Below, piece by piece: positions 10,680 to 21,279 of a DNA stretch of 64,000 nucleotides. A program made the translations under genes and the position numbers. The notes beneath the pieces were generated by a model that saw nothing but the letters and a program-made list of their open reading frames with translations, did not search any database and was not told where the DNA came from. Origin of the DNA: Skermanella rosea (GTDB lineage: Bacteria; Pseudomonadota; Alphaproteobacteria; Azospirillales; Azospirillaceae); NCBI RefSeq assembly GCF_016806835.2, contig NZ_CP086111.1, positions 4,643,471 through 4,707,470 on the forward strand. The letters run 5' to 3'. The first letter of the stretch is position 1, and the number at the start of each line of letters is the position of its first letter.

Positions 10680-11138
10680 ATGAAGATCTGGCTCGCCGCC
10701 GTCGGGCGGGCGCGGGCCGGGGCGGCGCGCGACCTGTACGAGGAGTACGCCCGGCGGATGACTTGGCCGCTCGTCCTGAAGGAGGTCGAGTCGAAGAAGC
10801 GCGTGCCGCCCGACGAGCTGAAACGCCTGGAAGCCGACCTGCTGCTGTCGGCCGTCCCCAATGCCGCCACGATCGTGGCGCTTGATGAACGCGGCGCGGC
10901 CCTGTCGAGCGAGCGCTTCGCCGAAAAGCTGGGCGGCTGGCGGGACACGGGCGTCGGCGACGTCGCCTTCCTGATCGGCGGGGCGGACGGCCACGGCGAG
11001 GCGGTGGCGAAGCGGGCGGACCTGATGCTGGCGCTGGGTCCCATGACCTGGCCCCACCTGATGGTGCGCGCCATGCTGGCGGAGCAATTGTACAGGGCGC
11101 AACAGATTCTGGCGGGACACCCTTATCATCGTGCATAA
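10680..11138 (+). CDS. rlmH: 23S rRNA pseudouridine-1915 N3-methyltransferase
   Basis: The 152-residue SPOUT methyltransferase begins MKIWLAAVGRA, has the central ALDERGAALSSERFA segment, and the knotted SAM-binding motif FLIGGADGHG followed by LGPMTWPHLMVRAMLAEQLYRA. The family length is about 155. It methylates pseudouridine 1915 in helix 69 of assembled 70S ribosomes. The start codon lies after AAAAGGTAGTCCC. The pairing with rsfS is the standard neighbourhood. Confidence 0.95.
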   Translation: MKIWLAAVGRARAGAARDLYEEYARRMTWPLVLKEVESKKRVPPDELKRLEADLLLSAVPNAATIVALDERGAALSSERFAEKLGGWRDTGVGDVAFLIGGADGHGEAVAKRADLMLALGPMTWPHLMVRAMLAEQLYRAQQILAGHPYHRA

Positions 11139-11206
11139 ACTGTCCGTTGGGTCCGGCCTGTTCCACGGCTGCCGAAACGGATCCTTTACCAAACTGGGAT
11201 AGTGCT

Positions 11207-12826
11207 ATGTCCGCCATGACCGATACCAAACGCCCCCGCCCCGTCGTCCTTTGCGTTCTCGATGGCTGGGGCTATCGCGAGGATCCGGCGGACAACGCCG
11301 TGGCGCAGGCCCATACTCCCGTGTTCGACCGGCTTTGGCAGTCCTGTCCCCGCGCGTTCCTCCACGCGTCGGAGGAGGATGTCGGATTGCCCAGGGGCCA
11401 GATCGGCAACTCCGAGGTCGGCCACATGAATCTCGGCGCCGGGCGGGTCGTGTTCCAGGACCTGCCGATGATCGACAAGGCGATCGCCGAAGGCGAGCTG
11501 GAGCGCAACCCCGCGCTGAACGGCCTGATCGACGCGCTGAAGGCCTCGGGCGGCTCCTGCCACCTGATGGGCCTGCTGTCCCCCGGCGGCGTCCACAGCC
11601 ACCAGTCCCACTTCACCGCCCTGTGCAAGGCGCTCAGCGCCGCCGGCGTGCCGGTCGTGATCCACGGCTTCCTGGACGGCCGCGACGTGCCGCCGCGCAG
11701 CGCCCGCGAGCAGGTCGGCGAGTTCCTGAAGTCGATCGAGGGCGTGCCCGGCATCCGCTTCGGCACCATCGACGGCCGCTACTACGCCATGGACCGCGAC
11801 AAGCGCTGGGAACGCGTGGAGCGGGCCTACAACGCGATGGTCGCCGCCCAGGGCCTGGAGGCGCCGGACCCGCTGGCCGCCATCGACGCCGCCTATGCGG
11901 CGGACACCGGCGACGAGTTCGTCCTGCCCACGGTGATCGACGGCTATACCGGCATGAAGGACGGCGACGGCGTCCTGATGGTCAATTTTCGCGCCGACCG
12001 CGCGCGGGAGATCCTGACCGCCCTGCTGGACCCCGGCTTCAAGGGCTTCGACCGGCGCAACCCGATCCGGTTCGCCGCCGCCGCCGGCATGGTCGAGTAT
12101 TCGGCCGAGCTGAACGAGCACCTGAGCGCGATATTCCCGCCGAAGGAACTGACCAACGTGCTGGGCAAGGTCGTGTCCGACGCCGGGCTGACCCAGCTCC
12201 GCATGGCCGAGACCGAGAAGTACCCGCACGTGACCTTCTTCTTCAACGGCGGGGAGGAGAGGGTCTATCCGGGCGAGGAGCGCATCATGGTGCCCTCCCC
12301 CAAGGTCGCGACGTACGACCTCCAGCCCGAGATGTCGGCGCCCGAACTGGCGGACAAGGCGGTCGAGGCGGTCGGTTCCGGCAAGTTCGACATGCTGGTG
12401 ATCAACTTCGCCAACCCCGACATGGTCGGCCATTCCGGCATCCTGGAGGCCGCGGTCAAGGCGGTCGAGGCGGTGGACGCCTGCCTGGGCCGCTTGGTCG
12501 ACGCCGTCGCGGCGCAGGGCGGAACCCTGCTGGTCACCGCCGACCACGGCAACTGCGAGATGATGCGCGACCCGGTGACCGGCGGCCCGCACACCGCCCA
12601 CACGCTCAACCTAGTGCCGCTGATGCTGGTCAACGGGCCGGCCGACGCGGTAGGCCTGGGCGACGGCAAGCTGGCCGACATCGCGCCGACCATGCTCGAC
12701 CTGATGAAGCTGCCGCAGCCGGCCGAGATGACCGGCCGGTCGCTGATTCGCCACGCCGCAAGCGGCGCGGCGGGCCGCGCCTCAAGCGGCGCGGCGGGCC
12801 GCGCCTCAAGCGGCGCGGCGGAGTAA
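11207..12826 (+). CDS. gpmI: 2,3-bisphosphoglycerate-independent phosphoglycerate mutase
   Basis: This enzyme interconverts 3- and 2-phosphoglycerate in glycolysis using two Mn ions. The 539-residue protein shows the alkaline-phosphatase-like metal site: DGWG at 19-22, catalytic serine 69 in GNSEVGH, DGRDVPPRSA, DRDKRWER, NFRADRAREI, and the C-terminal ADHGNCE...HTAHT. The ATG at 11207 gives the family N-terminus; an upstream extension from 11147 lacks homology. The last 20 residues are a low-complexity tail built from an eight-residue repeat, described separately. envC begins four bases after the stop. Confidence 0.95.
   Translation: MSAMTDTKRPRPVVLCVLDGWGYREDPADNAVAQAHTPVFDRLWQSCPRAFLHASEEDVGLPRGQIGNSEVGHMNLGAGRVVFQDLPMIDKAIAEGELERNPALNGLIDALKASGGSCHLMGLLSPGGVHSHQSHFTALCKALSAAGVPVVIHGFLDGRDVPPRSAREQVGEFLKSIEGVPGIRFGTIDGRYYAMDRDKRWERVERAYNAMVAAQGLEAPDPLAAIDAAYAADTGDEFVLPTVIDGYTGMKDGDGVLMVNFRADRAREILTALLDPGFKGFDRRNPIRFAAAAGMVEYSAELNEHLSAIFPPKELTNVLGKVVSDAGLTQLRMAETEKYPHVTFFFNGGEERVYPGEERIMVPSPKVATYDLQPEMSAPELADKAVEAVGSGKFDMLVINFANPDMVGHSGILEAAVKAVEAVDACLGRLVDAVAAQGGTLLVTADHGNCEMMRDPVTGGPHTAHTLNLVPLMLVNGPADAVGLGDGKLADIAPTMLDLMKLPQPAEMTGRSLIRHAASGAAGRASSGAAGRASSGAAE
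12760..12820 (+). repeat. 24-bp tandem repeat inside gpmI 3' end
   Basis: A 24-bp unit beginning AAGCGGCGCGG is present two and a half times (12760-12783, 12784-12807, 12808-12820) with no changes. It encodes repeats of the octapeptide SGAAGRAS at the C-terminus of phosphoglycerate mutase. Each unit also contains the inverted pair GGCGCGGC/GCCGCGCC around GG, so every copy can fold as a hairpin. The array ends six bases before the end of the gene, consistent with replication slippage. Confidence 0.9.
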
Positions 12827-12830
12827 ACGC

Positions 12831-14153
12831 ATGCGGAGGGCGGCATTGGCGGCGGCTGCCCTCCTCGGCGCCGCGGGCGGGTTTTCCGGAAAACCGGCCT
12901 GGGCCCAGGCCGACCCCCGCGCGTCCCAGCGCGCCCTGACGGAGATCGAGCGCCAGATCGAGGCCGGCCGCCAGCGGGACGCGGCGCTCGCCCGTTCCGG
13001 CGAGGCGCTGGAGCGGGAACTGGAAGGTCTCCGCACCCGGCTGGTCCAGACCGCCGATGAGGCCGCCAAACTCGAAACCGAGCTGACCGGGCTGGAGGAG
13101 ACGCTCCGCGCCCTGGAGGCGGAAGAGTCGGCCCAGGCCGGCAAGCTCGACGCCGACAGGGCCAGCATCGCCGAACTGCTCGGCGGGTTGCAGCGGCTGT
13201 CGCGCATCCCGCCCGAAGCCATGATCGCCCGGCCGGATTCGCCGGTCGACACCCTGCGCGGCGCGCTGCTGCTGCGCTCCGCGGTACCGATCCTGCGCGA
13301 ACGGGCGGAGGCCCTGGCCCTGTCCCTGCAACGGCTGGCCGACCTGCGCGCGGACCTGGCGACCCGCCGCGCCCAGGCGCAGGACGCCCGCACGGCGCTG
13401 GCGGCCCGCCAGGACGAGATCGCCAAGCTGGTCGAGCGCCGGCAGGAGCTTCAGCAGCAGACCGAGGCGGAACGCCGGCAGGTCGCGGACCGGATGGCCC
13501 GGCTGGGCAACGAGGCGCAGGACCTGCGCGGCTTGATCGAGCGGCTGGAACGCGAGGCCGAGCAGCGCCGCCGCGAGGAGCAGCGCCGCAAGGCCGAGGC
13601 CCTCGCCCGGGCCAAGGCCGAACGGGAGAAGGCGGAGCGCGAGCAGGCCGCCCGCGCGGCGGCGGCCGCCGCGGAGCGGGAGCGCGAGATCGCCGCCTCC
13701 ATCACGCCGCCGACCCCGCCCGATCGCCCGGACGGCGGGTCGGGCGGCGGTTCAGGAGACGGGGCGTCGCGCCTGCCGGTGGCGGGCCAGGTCACCACCC
13801 GCTACGGCGAGGCGGACAAGTTCGGCGTGACCAGCCGCGGGCTGACGGTCTCGGCCCGGCCGGGCGCCCAGGTGGTGGCGCCGTCGTCCGGGTCGATCAT
13901 GTTCGCCGGGCCGTTCCGGGGCTACGGCCTCATCTTGATCGTTGAACATCCGAATGGATACCATAGTCTTATCGCAGGACTGGGCCGTATCGACACCAAG
14001 GTCGGCCAGCGCGTCCTGGCGGGCGAACCCTTGGGCGTGATGGGTAGCCCGGCGGACGGCGATCCCGATCTCTACTTCGAGCTGCGACGGAACGGTCAGC
14101 CCATCAACCCGCAGCGCGGCCTCCCCGCTTCCGATGGGAAAGGACAAGGTTAG
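12831..14153 (+). CDS. envC: murein hydrolase activator EnvC-like (LytM/M23)
   Basis: This 440-residue periplasmic protein has a signal peptide of about 25 residues ending in a PAWAQA-type cleavage site. A long coiled coil (about 30-290, with heavy Arg/Glu/Ala runs) follows, then a Pro/Gly linker and a LytM domain (about 310-430). The LytM domain keeps LYFELRRNGQPINP but not the full zinc-binding set of active M23 peptidases. It is therefore of the EnvC activating type, which switches on cell-division amidases at the septum. The gene is tightly packed between gpmI and ctpA, an arrangement common in alphaproteobacteria. Confidence 0.88.
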   Translation: MRRAALAAAALLGAAGGFSGKPAWAQADPRASQRALTEIERQIEAGRQRDAALARSGEALERELEGLRTRLVQTADEAAKLETELTGLEETLRALEAEESAQAGKLDADRASIAELLGGLQRLSRIPPEAMIARPDSPVDTLRGALLLRSAVPILRERAEALALSLQRLADLRADLATRRAQAQDARTALAARQDEIAKLVERRQELQQQTEAERRQVADRMARLGNEAQDLRGLIERLEREAEQRRREEQRRKAEALARAKAEREKAEREQAARAAAAAAEREREIAASITPPTPPDRPDGGSGGGSGDGASRLPVAGQVTTRYGEADKFGVTSRGLTVSARPGAQVVAPSSGSIMFAGPFRGYGLILIVEHPNGYHSLIAGLGRIDTKVGQRVLAGEPLGVMGSPADGDPDLYFELRRNGQPINPQRGLPASDGKGQG

Positions 14154-15545
14154 ATGATGAAAACGATCAGTGCTGCCGCCCTAGCGGGCGTATTATTCCT
14201 GGCGCCGGCTTGCGCGATCGCCGAGACCAACACCTCGGAAACCTACAGGCAGCTCAACCTCTTCGGCGACGTGTTCGAGCGCGTCCGGTCCGAGTATGTC
14301 GAGCCGGTCACCGACGAGCAACTGATCGAAACGGCCATCAACGGCATGCTGACCTCGCTGGACCCGCATTCCAGCTACCTGAACCGCAAGAGCTTCCAGG
14401 ACATGCAGGTCCAGACCCGGGGCGAGTTCGGCGGTCTTGGCATCGAGGTCACGATGGAGAACGGCCTGATCAAGGTCGTCTCGCCGATCGACGAGACGCC
14501 GGCCTTCCGCGCCGGCATCCAGCCCGGCGACCTGATCACCCACCTGGACGGCGAGGCGATCTCCGGCATGAGCCTGGCCGACGCGGTCGAGAAGATGCGC
14601 GGCCCCGTGGGCAGCGACATCAAGGTGACGATCCGGCGCGGCGAGGGCTCCGAGCCGTTCGACGTCAGCATCACCCGCGACACCATCAAGATCCAGTCCG
14701 TCCGCTATCGCGAGGAGGGGGACGTCGGCTATATCCGCATCACCACCTTCAACGAGCAGACCCAGATGGGCCTGGAGCGGGCGGTCGAACGCCTGGAGAA
14801 GGACCTGGGCAACAAGCTGACCGGCTACGTGATCGACCTGCGGAACAACCCGGGCGGGCTGCTCGACCAGGCGATCTCGGTGTCCGACAGCTTCCTGGAC
14901 AAGGGCGAGATCGTCTCGACCCGGGGCCGCAAGCCGGAGGACGGCCAGCGCTACAACTCCAAGGCGGGCGACCTCGCCAAGGGCAAGCCCATCGTGGTGC
15001 TGATCAACGGCGGCTCGGCCTCCGCGTCGGAGATCGTCGCCGGGGCGCTGCAGGACCACCGCCGGGCGATCGTGCTGGGCACCCAGTCCTTCGGCAAGGG
15101 TTCGGTCCAGACCATCATCCCCCTGCCAGGCCACGGCGCCATGCGCCTGACCACCGCGCGCTACTACACGCCGTCGGGCCGCTCGATCCAGGCGCTCGGC
15201 ATCAGCCCGGACATCGAGGTCCAGCCCGCGCGGGTCGAGGAGATCCAGCAGGGCCTGCGCCGCCGCGAGGCCGACCTGCGCGGCGCGCTCCGGAACGACA
15301 CCGTGACCGGCGGCCAGCAGGGGCAGCCCGCTCCCCAGGCGGCTCCGCCCACCCCGGCCCCCGGCACCCCTGCTCCCGCCGCTCCGGCACCCAGTCCCGG
15401 CGCGCAGGGGGCGCCCCAGGGGACGCCGCAGGGCGAGGACGCCGACGCGGCGGCGGCGGCCAACGACCAGTTCGACTACCAGCTCGCCCGGGCACTCGAC
15501 CTGATCCGCGGCGTGTCGCTGTTCAACACCCGCGCCGTGAACTGA
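14154..15545 (+). CDS. ctpA: C-terminal processing peptidase, S41 family
   Basis: The 463-residue protein has a short signal sequence, a helical N-terminal region (YVEPVTDEQLIETAINGMLTSLDP), a PDZ domain (about 85-165, GGLGIEV...GIQPGDLI), and the S41 serine-lysine protease core with NPGGLLDQAI, GGSASASEIVAGAL and the lysine in SFGKGSVQT. The C-terminal 60 residues are Pro/Ala/Gln-rich. In the periplasm such enzymes trim or degrade murein hydrolases. The start ATG directly follows the envC stop, so the two are coupled, and the neighbouring amidase activator is a plausible partner. Confidence 0.94.
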   Translation: MMKTISAAALAGVLFLAPACAIAETNTSETYRQLNLFGDVFERVRSEYVEPVTDEQLIETAINGMLTSLDPHSSYLNRKSFQDMQVQTRGEFGGLGIEVTMENGLIKVVSPIDETPAFRAGIQPGDLITHLDGEAISGMSLADAVEKMRGPVGSDIKVTIRRGEGSEPFDVSITRDTIKIQSVRYREEGDVGYIRITTFNEQTQMGLERAVERLEKDLGNKLTGYVIDLRNNPGGLLDQAISVSDSFLDKGEIVSTRGRKPEDGQRYNSKAGDLAKGKPIVVLINGGSASASEIVAGALQDHRRAIVLGTQSFGKGSVQTIIPLPGHGAMRLTTARYYTPSGRSIQALGISPDIEVQPARVEEIQQGLRRREADLRGALRNDTVTGGQQGQPAPQAAPPTPAPGTPAPAAPAPSPGAQGAPQGTPQGEDADAAAAANDQFDYQLARALDLIRGVSLFNTRAVN

Positions 15546-15561
15546 GGCCCGCGCACCCCCG

Positions 15562-16848
15562 ATGGCAACCGCCGCCAAACAGGCTCCGAAGGCGAAAGCC
15601 CCCAAGGTCAAGGTCGCCATCGACGTCGCCGCCATCCGCCGCGCCGTCGCCCAGGCCTTCGCCAAGCTGAAGCCGCGGCGGCGGAAGGCGGCCGGGCCGG
15701 TGGTCGACGGCGAGCGGACGCTGTCGACCGAGATCGACACCGGCGTCGAGCGCAACCTGGTCACCCGGCGCATCCGGACAGTGGCCTTGGCGGCGAAGGC
15801 GACGGCCAGGTCGCGCAACGGCCGGCGGGCCGCGGGGGCGCTCGCGGTCCTGCTTCCCGTCCTGCTGGTCGGCGGGACCGCGGCTTGGCTGGTGGGCGGG
15901 GCCGAGGAGACGGAACGCGAGCTGGCGGCGGCGGTCCCCCGCATCGTAGTCCCCGTCCTGGCCCCGGACAGCGGCGGCGTGATCCAGGCCGAACCGGCCA
16001 AGGCGGCGCCGGCCGCCGTCAATTCGCCCTACGACCCGGTCCCGATGGTGCCGGCCCCGGCGGCCGGCCTGATCGAGGATTCCCCGCGCGGCCCGCTGCC
16101 CCGGATCGCGTCCGACGGCAGGACGCCGTGGCAGACCTATGCGCGCCCCTTCTTCCACGACGACAAGCGCCCGCGCATCGCCCTGGTGATCGGCCCTCTG
16201 GGGATCTCGTCCGGCGCGACGCTCCGGGCGATCGAGGGGTTGCCGGGGGCCGTCACCCTGGCCTTCGCGAGCGGCGCCGGCCAGCTCGGCACCTGGGTGG
16301 ACCAGGCGCGCCGGCTGGGGCACGAGGTGATGCTCGATCTGCCGGCCGAACCGGCCGACTTCCCGCGCAACGATCCCGGCCCCGGAGCGCTGCTGGTCTC
16401 GCTCGACGGCGACCGCAACCAGCAGAGGCTGCTGGGATCGCTCGGGCGGGTCTCCGGGTATGTCGGAGTCCTGTCCCTGTCGGGGAACCGCTTCACGGGA
16501 GCCCCCGACAGCGTCCGCCCGATGCTGGCGGAGGTCAACCGGCGCGGACTGATGTTCCTGGACGCCCGCGCCGGCGCCCGAAGCATCGCCGCGCGGGAGG
16601 CAACCAGGATCGGCCTGCCCCGGGCCATCGCCGACACCCTGGTCGACGAGGTTCCCTCCGGGCCCGCCATCGAGGCGCGCCTGCGCCTGCTGGAGGAGGC
16701 GGCCCGGCTGGACGGCGCCGCGGTCGGAATCGCCCAGCCGTACCCGGTGACGCTGGACCGGCTCAGCGACTGGATCAAGACGCTGGAAGGGAAAGGCATC
16801 GTGCTGGCCCCCATCACGGCGCTCGTCAACAAGCAGGCCGACCGGTAA
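15562..16848 (+). CDS. divergent polysaccharide deacetylase family protein
   Basis: The 428-residue protein has a basic cytoplasmic N-terminus (about 95 residues), one transmembrane helix ([20 protein letters not shown] region) and a periplasmic domain. The domain carries the YibQ/DUF610 features: [11 protein letters not shown] at its start, a MLDLPAEP segment, [24 protein letters not shown], and [15 protein letters not shown]. The NodB catalytic residues are not fully kept, hence the 'divergent' family name. The family regularly follows ctpA and envC, so a cell-wall or division role is likely. Confidence 0.85.
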   Translation: MATAAKQAPKAKAPKVKVAIDVAAIRRAVAQAFAKLKPRRRKAAGPVVDGERTLSTEIDTGVERNLVTRRIRTVALAAKATARSRNGRRAAGALAVLLPVLLVGGTAAWLVGGAEETERELAAAVPRIVVPVLAPDSGGVIQAEPAKAAPAAVNSPYDPVPMVPAPAAGLIEDSPRGPLPRIASDGRTPWQTYARPFFHDDKRPRIALVIGPLGISSGATLRAIEGLPGAVTLAFASGAGQLGTWVDQARRLGHEVMLDLPAEPADFPRNDPGPGALLVSLDGDRNQQRLLGSLGRVSGYVGVLSLSGNRFTGAPDSVRPMLAEVNRRGLMFLDARAGARSIAAREATRIGLPRAIADTLVDEVPSGPAIEARLRLLEEAARLDGAAVGIAQPYPVTLDRLSDWIKTLEGKGIVLAPITALVNKQADR

Positions 16849-16871
16849 ACCGTCCGGCAGGAAGAAGCCCC

Positions 16872-17334
16872 ATGAGCAAAGCGGACAAACTGCCCTACCG
16901 GCCCTGCGTCGGAATCATGCTGGTCAACCCCGGCGGCAAGGTCTTCGTCGGCCGGCGGATCGACACGCCCGACGCCTGGCAGATGCCCCAGGGCGGCATC
17001 GATGCCGGCGAGACCCCGCGCGAGGCCGCGCTCCGCGAACTGGTCGAGGAGATCGGCACCGGAGCCGCCGAGGTCGTCGCCGAGACGGAGGACTGGCTGC
17101 GCTACGACCTGCCGCCCCACCTGATCGGCAAAGTCTGGAAAGGCAAGTACCGCGGGCAGGAGCAGAAATGGATCCTGGCCCGCTTCACCGGAACCGACGG
17201 CGACATCGACCTCGTCACCGACCATCCGGAGTTCGACGCCTGGCAGTGGGTCGAGCCGGACCGGCTCGCCGACCTGATCGTCCCGTTCAAGCGGCCGATC
17301 TACGAGGCGGTGGTGGCGGAGTTCCGGAGCCTGC

Positions 17335-17354
<20 letters not shown>
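16872..17354 (+). CDS. rppH: RNA pyrophosphohydrolase
   Basis: This Nudix hydrolase of 160 residues converts 5'-triphosphate RNA to monophosphate and so primes RNase E decay. It opens with [23 protein letters not shown], has [12 protein letters not shown] leading into the Nudix box [17 protein letters not shown], and the family block [14 protein letters not shown]. Length and motifs fit RppH rather than a general Nudix enzyme. The ATG at 16872 follows AGGAAGAAG. Its last 20 bases overlap the 3' end of the convergent sensor kinase gene. Confidence 0.95.
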
Positions 17355-18582
<1,228 letters not shown>

Positions 18583-18701
18583 GACGTCTTGCCTCGAAAT
18601 TTCAGGGAGCGGCTACCCCCAATATAGCGGACATGCGTGACGGATTTTTGACGCTCCGGTTTCACTACCCGCAAAAGATTTCGTGGCCGGCGGTTCTCCC
18701 C

Positions 18702-18733
18702 GGCTGGATGCTCGGCCGGCTCGATGCTCGGCC
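18702..18733. repeat. 16-bp tandem duplication
   Basis: Two adjacent 16-bp units (GGCTGGATGCTCGGCC and GGCTCGATGCTCGGCC) lie just downstream of the transglutaminase stop. They are rich in GGCC half-palindromes. No function is evident. Confidence 0.6.
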
Positions 18734-18739
18734 GGCCCG

Positions 18740-19618
18740 CTATTCGGAGGTGACGGTCACCTCGACCTCCATGCCCAGGAAGTCCTCCGCCTCGCCGAAC
18801 CAGTCGCCGGTGAGGGGAACGGCCTGCGCCGGGTCCCGGGTGACCGCGACCCGGATGAGGCCGGCGCCGCCGACGATGCCGTTGGTCGGGTCGAACTCGA
18901 CCCATCCGGCACCCGGCAGGTAGATCTGGACCCAGGCATGGGTGGCGCCGCCGCCGACCCGGCTCTCGGGATCGCCGTCGACCGCCGGGTCGTAGAGATA
19001 CCCCGAAACGAAGCGGGCGGCGAAACCCAGCGTGCGTGCCGCCTCCATCATCAGGAGGGCGAAGTCACGGCAGGTGCCGGTCCGGGTTTCCAGGGTCTCC
19101 GCCGGGCTCTGGGTCCCGACGGCGACTCGCGCCTTGTAGGTGAAGCTTTCCTTGATGGTGCCGGTCATCGCGACCAGCATCTCCTGGGTCTCGGTCGGAC
19201 CGTCGGTCCGGATGAACTGCTTGGCCCACTCGTCGACCAGATGGTCGGGATCGGGGAAATGGCGCTCCGTCGTGCGCCCGAGATCCGGGATCTCCTCGGC
19301 CGAGTAGGAGAACGGATAGGTCTTCGCGTAGTCCTCGATCGGGAAGTCGGGATTGGACAGGCCGAAATGATCCAGCCGGATGGAGCTCTCGAACCGCAGT
19401 TCGGCCGCGGTCTGGTCGAACGAGGCGATCGCGATCGAGTTGCCGAAGACGTCGTGCATCCAGCGGACGTTTGTCGGCGGCGGGCTGATCGTCATCCTGG
19501 TTTCGAGCAACCGCATGTCGTGACTGTCGCGCGGCCTGAACATCAGGCGGTGCTCCCCGAAGCTCACCGGCGTCGAGTAGCGGTACACGGTCACGTGCCT
19601 TACGTTCAGGATGGTCAT
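18740..19618 (-). CDS. transglutaminase-like cysteine protease family protein
   Basis: The 292-residue protein has an N-terminal bacterial transglutaminase-like beta domain (VRHVTVYRYSTPVSFGEHRLMFRPR) and a transglutaminase core. The catalytic triad is visible: Cys in RTGTCRDFALLM (about residue 183), His in THAWVQIYLPG and Asp in EFDPTNG. There is no signal peptide, so it acts in the cytoplasm. The family includes proteases and is often linked with circularly permuted ATP-grasp genes, none of which is here. I take the ATG at 19618 because AAGGTGA lies at a proper distance; an ATG seven codons earlier is possible. Confidence 0.9.
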   Translation of the reverse strand: MTILNVRHVTVYRYSTPVSFGEHRLMFRPRDSHDMRLLETRMTISPPPTNVRWMHDVFGNSIAIASFDQTAAELRFESSIRLDHFGLSNPDFPIEDYAKTYPFSYSAEEIPDLGRTTERHFPDPDHLVDEWAKQFIRTDGPTETQEMLVAMTGTIKESFTYKARVAVGTQSPAETLETRTGTCRDFALLMMEAARTLGFAARFVSGYLYDPAVDGDPESRVGGGATHAWVQIYLPGAGWVEFDPTNGIVGGAGLIRVAVTRDPAQAVPLTGDWFGEAEDFLGMEVEVTVTSE

Positions 19619-19714
19619 CGTCGTCACCTTTGCCGGCACCCGAGGGGCACGGGCGCGGCATCAACGCAACGACCGACCAAAGGTTCCCACCCGCCCGGCG
19701 CCGATGGGACACGC

Positions 19715-19753
19715 CGGAAACAGGAAAGGCCGCGCCGGTGCCGGCGCGGCCTT
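19715..19753 (-). terminator. terminator after phasin gene
   Basis: A perfect 13-bp inverted repeat (AAGGCCGCGCCGG / CCGGCGCGGCCTT, 19726-19753) with a 2-nt loop is followed on the minus strand by TTTCCTGTTT. It lies about 60 bases beyond the phasin stop and ahead of the transglutaminase start. Confidence 0.75.
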
Positions 19754-19811
19754 GTACGACCCGATGGCGTCGATCCGGCGCGGCGGCGGCCCCGCCGCCG
19801 CGCCCGCGATC

Positions 19812-20225
19812 TCAGGCGGCCTTGGAGACCGTCAGCGCCTTCAGCTCGGCGACGCTTTCCTGCGTGCGGGAGCTGATGACCGAATAGGCCTCCCGGCTGC
19901 CCTTGGCGGCGATCTCCGACAATTCGCGGACTTGGGCGCTGACCTTGTCGGCCGTGGTCTTCGCGAGTTCCGCCTGCATGTTCAGGGTGGCCGGGAGATC
20001 CTTGACCGCCAGGACGGCCTTGGCGCTCTCCGCGGAGTCCTTCAGGTTCGCCTCGGCGATCTCGACCTGGCGCTTGATCAGGGTCTGGGCCGTATCGGCG
20101 AAAATCCTGCCGACCTTGACCATGGCTTCGAAATTGCGGTTCTGCGCGTCGATCAACGCTTTGACGTCGAGGTTCGGAACCTGGCCACTGAACAGCTTGC
20201 CGAAGTCGAAATTGTTCTGGGACAT
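19812..20225 (-). CDS. phasin family protein
   Basis: The 137-residue all-helical protein fits the phasin_2 family: an N-terminal NFDFGKLFSGQVPNLDVKAL, the IDAQNRNFEAMVKVGRIFAD segment, then amphipathic helices with QVEIAEANLKD and VREL. Phasins coat polyhydroxyalkanoate granules and control their number and size. The frame stays open upstream but the family start is the ATG at 20225, preceded by GGAG. An upstream TTTATAAA-like AT-rich patch could form the promoter. It has its own terminator, so it is monocistronic. Confidence 0.9.
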   Translation of the reverse strand: MSQNNFDFGKLFSGQVPNLDVKALIDAQNRNFEAMVKVGRIFADTAQTLIKRQVEIAEANLKDSAESAKAVLAVKDLPATLNMQAELAKTTADKVSAQVRELSEIAAKGSREAYSVISSRTQESVAELKALTVSKAA

Positions 20226-20627
20226 CTGTTGGAACTCCAATAGTTTCACTCTTGTTGCACCGCAGCAAACTGATAAGGTTTTTATAAATGCCCTTTCGAT
20301 GCTTTGCCAACACGGAATCGCACACCCGGAGCACCAAACCACGCCGACAGACAATTTGCCGCAGGCAGGCTCGGGAATTGCAGACAAAACGGGAAACCGG
20401 AGCAGTGCGGACAGCGAAAAGCATCCGGAACGGCACGATGGCTGCACCAAATACTTCGGTTCCACTTCCGGCAGACCGACTTGTTTGTACCTTTTATGGG
20501 GCGAAATCAGTTCCTTATCCCTTCGGATGAGAATTATTTTTATAATGTGTGCTATCGCTACAACATCTTTGCTTGCTGGCGGAGCAGTTGCCGCTGTAGA
20601 AGGAGAAAACAGGCCAGGGAGTGGACG
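20226..20627. promoter_or_regulatory. divergent intergenic region, phasin / CHAP gene
   Basis: This is 400 AT-richer bases with no convincing gene. On the plus strand a TATAAT hexamer lies at 20541-20546 without a good -35. TGGCGG-N5-TTGC lies at 20577-20591, with the GG-N10-GC spacing of a sigma-54 promoter but an imperfect -24 element. Either could serve the CHAP gene at 20628. The minus side must hold the phasin promoter within about 100 bases of 20225. Confidence 0.4.
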
Positions 20628-21131
20628 ATGCCTTTTCTCCGGTTAGCGAAGTCGGGAGTTGCCGCGGTTCTTTTCTCTCTGGCGGCCCTGTCCCTGTCCG
20701 GACCTGCCCTGGCCGGCTACGTGAACTGCGTCCAGTTCGTCCGGCAAGCGGGCGCGATCGAACTTTCGGGCAATGCCTGGATGTGGTGGCCCCACGCCAA
20801 GGGGCGCTACGAAACGGGGCAGCGCCCCCACCGCGACGCCGTGATGGTCTTCCAGCGGACCAAGGCGATGCCGTCCGGCCACGTGGCCCTGGTGAGGCAT
20901 GTCCTGGATTCGCGCACGATCGTGATCGAACACGCCAACTGGGCGCCGCGCGACGGCGCCAAGGGCAGGATCTCGCGGGATCTGGTCCGGGACGTCTCCC
21001 CCGGCAATGACTGGACGGCGGTCCGGGTCATGTACCGGCCGACGGGAAGCTTCGGCAAGACGTACCCCACCAACGGCTTCATCCACCCCAATCCGCCGGC
21101 CTCCTTCGCCGATCCGATCATCGAGCCATGA
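20628..21131 (+). CDS. secreted CHAP-domain amidase/peptidase
   Basis: The 167-residue protein has a signal peptide (about 30 residues, LFSLAALSLSGPALAG) and a single CHAP domain. Catalytic Cys is in GYVNCVQFVRQ right after the cleavage site and catalytic His in PSGHVALVRHV. A third polar residue is probably in VIEHANW. CHAP enzymes cut peptidoglycan cross-bridges or the NAM-peptide bond. It is exported, so it acts in the periplasm or outside. The ATG at 20628 follows GAGTGGACG; the open frame further upstream is non-coding. It stands alone. Confidence 0.85.
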   Translation: MPFLRLAKSGVAAVLFSLAALSLSGPALAGYVNCVQFVRQAGAIELSGNAWMWWPHAKGRYETGQRPHRDAVMVFQRTKAMPSGHVALVRHVLDSRTIVIEHANWAPRDGAKGRISRDLVRDVSPGNDWTAVRVMYRPTGSFGKTYPTNGFIHPNPPASFADPIIEP

Positions 21132-21279
21132 ACGCTTGGGGTAGCCCATCTGTGTCATTTTTGGGTAATTTGCTTCTCCATATAACTTTCTGCGTTGTCA
21201 TACGATCGTCTGCATAGTACCAAAGCCATATCATCTTTCGCCCAATGCATATGTGGCTAACAGAGTGGTGGTGGTGTCG

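Noticed and set aside
20577-20591. Sigma-54 promoter for the CHAP gene
   Set aside because: Spacing is right but the -24 element is TGGCGG and chance matches are frequent in GC-rich DNA; kept only as a candidate within the intergenic entry.
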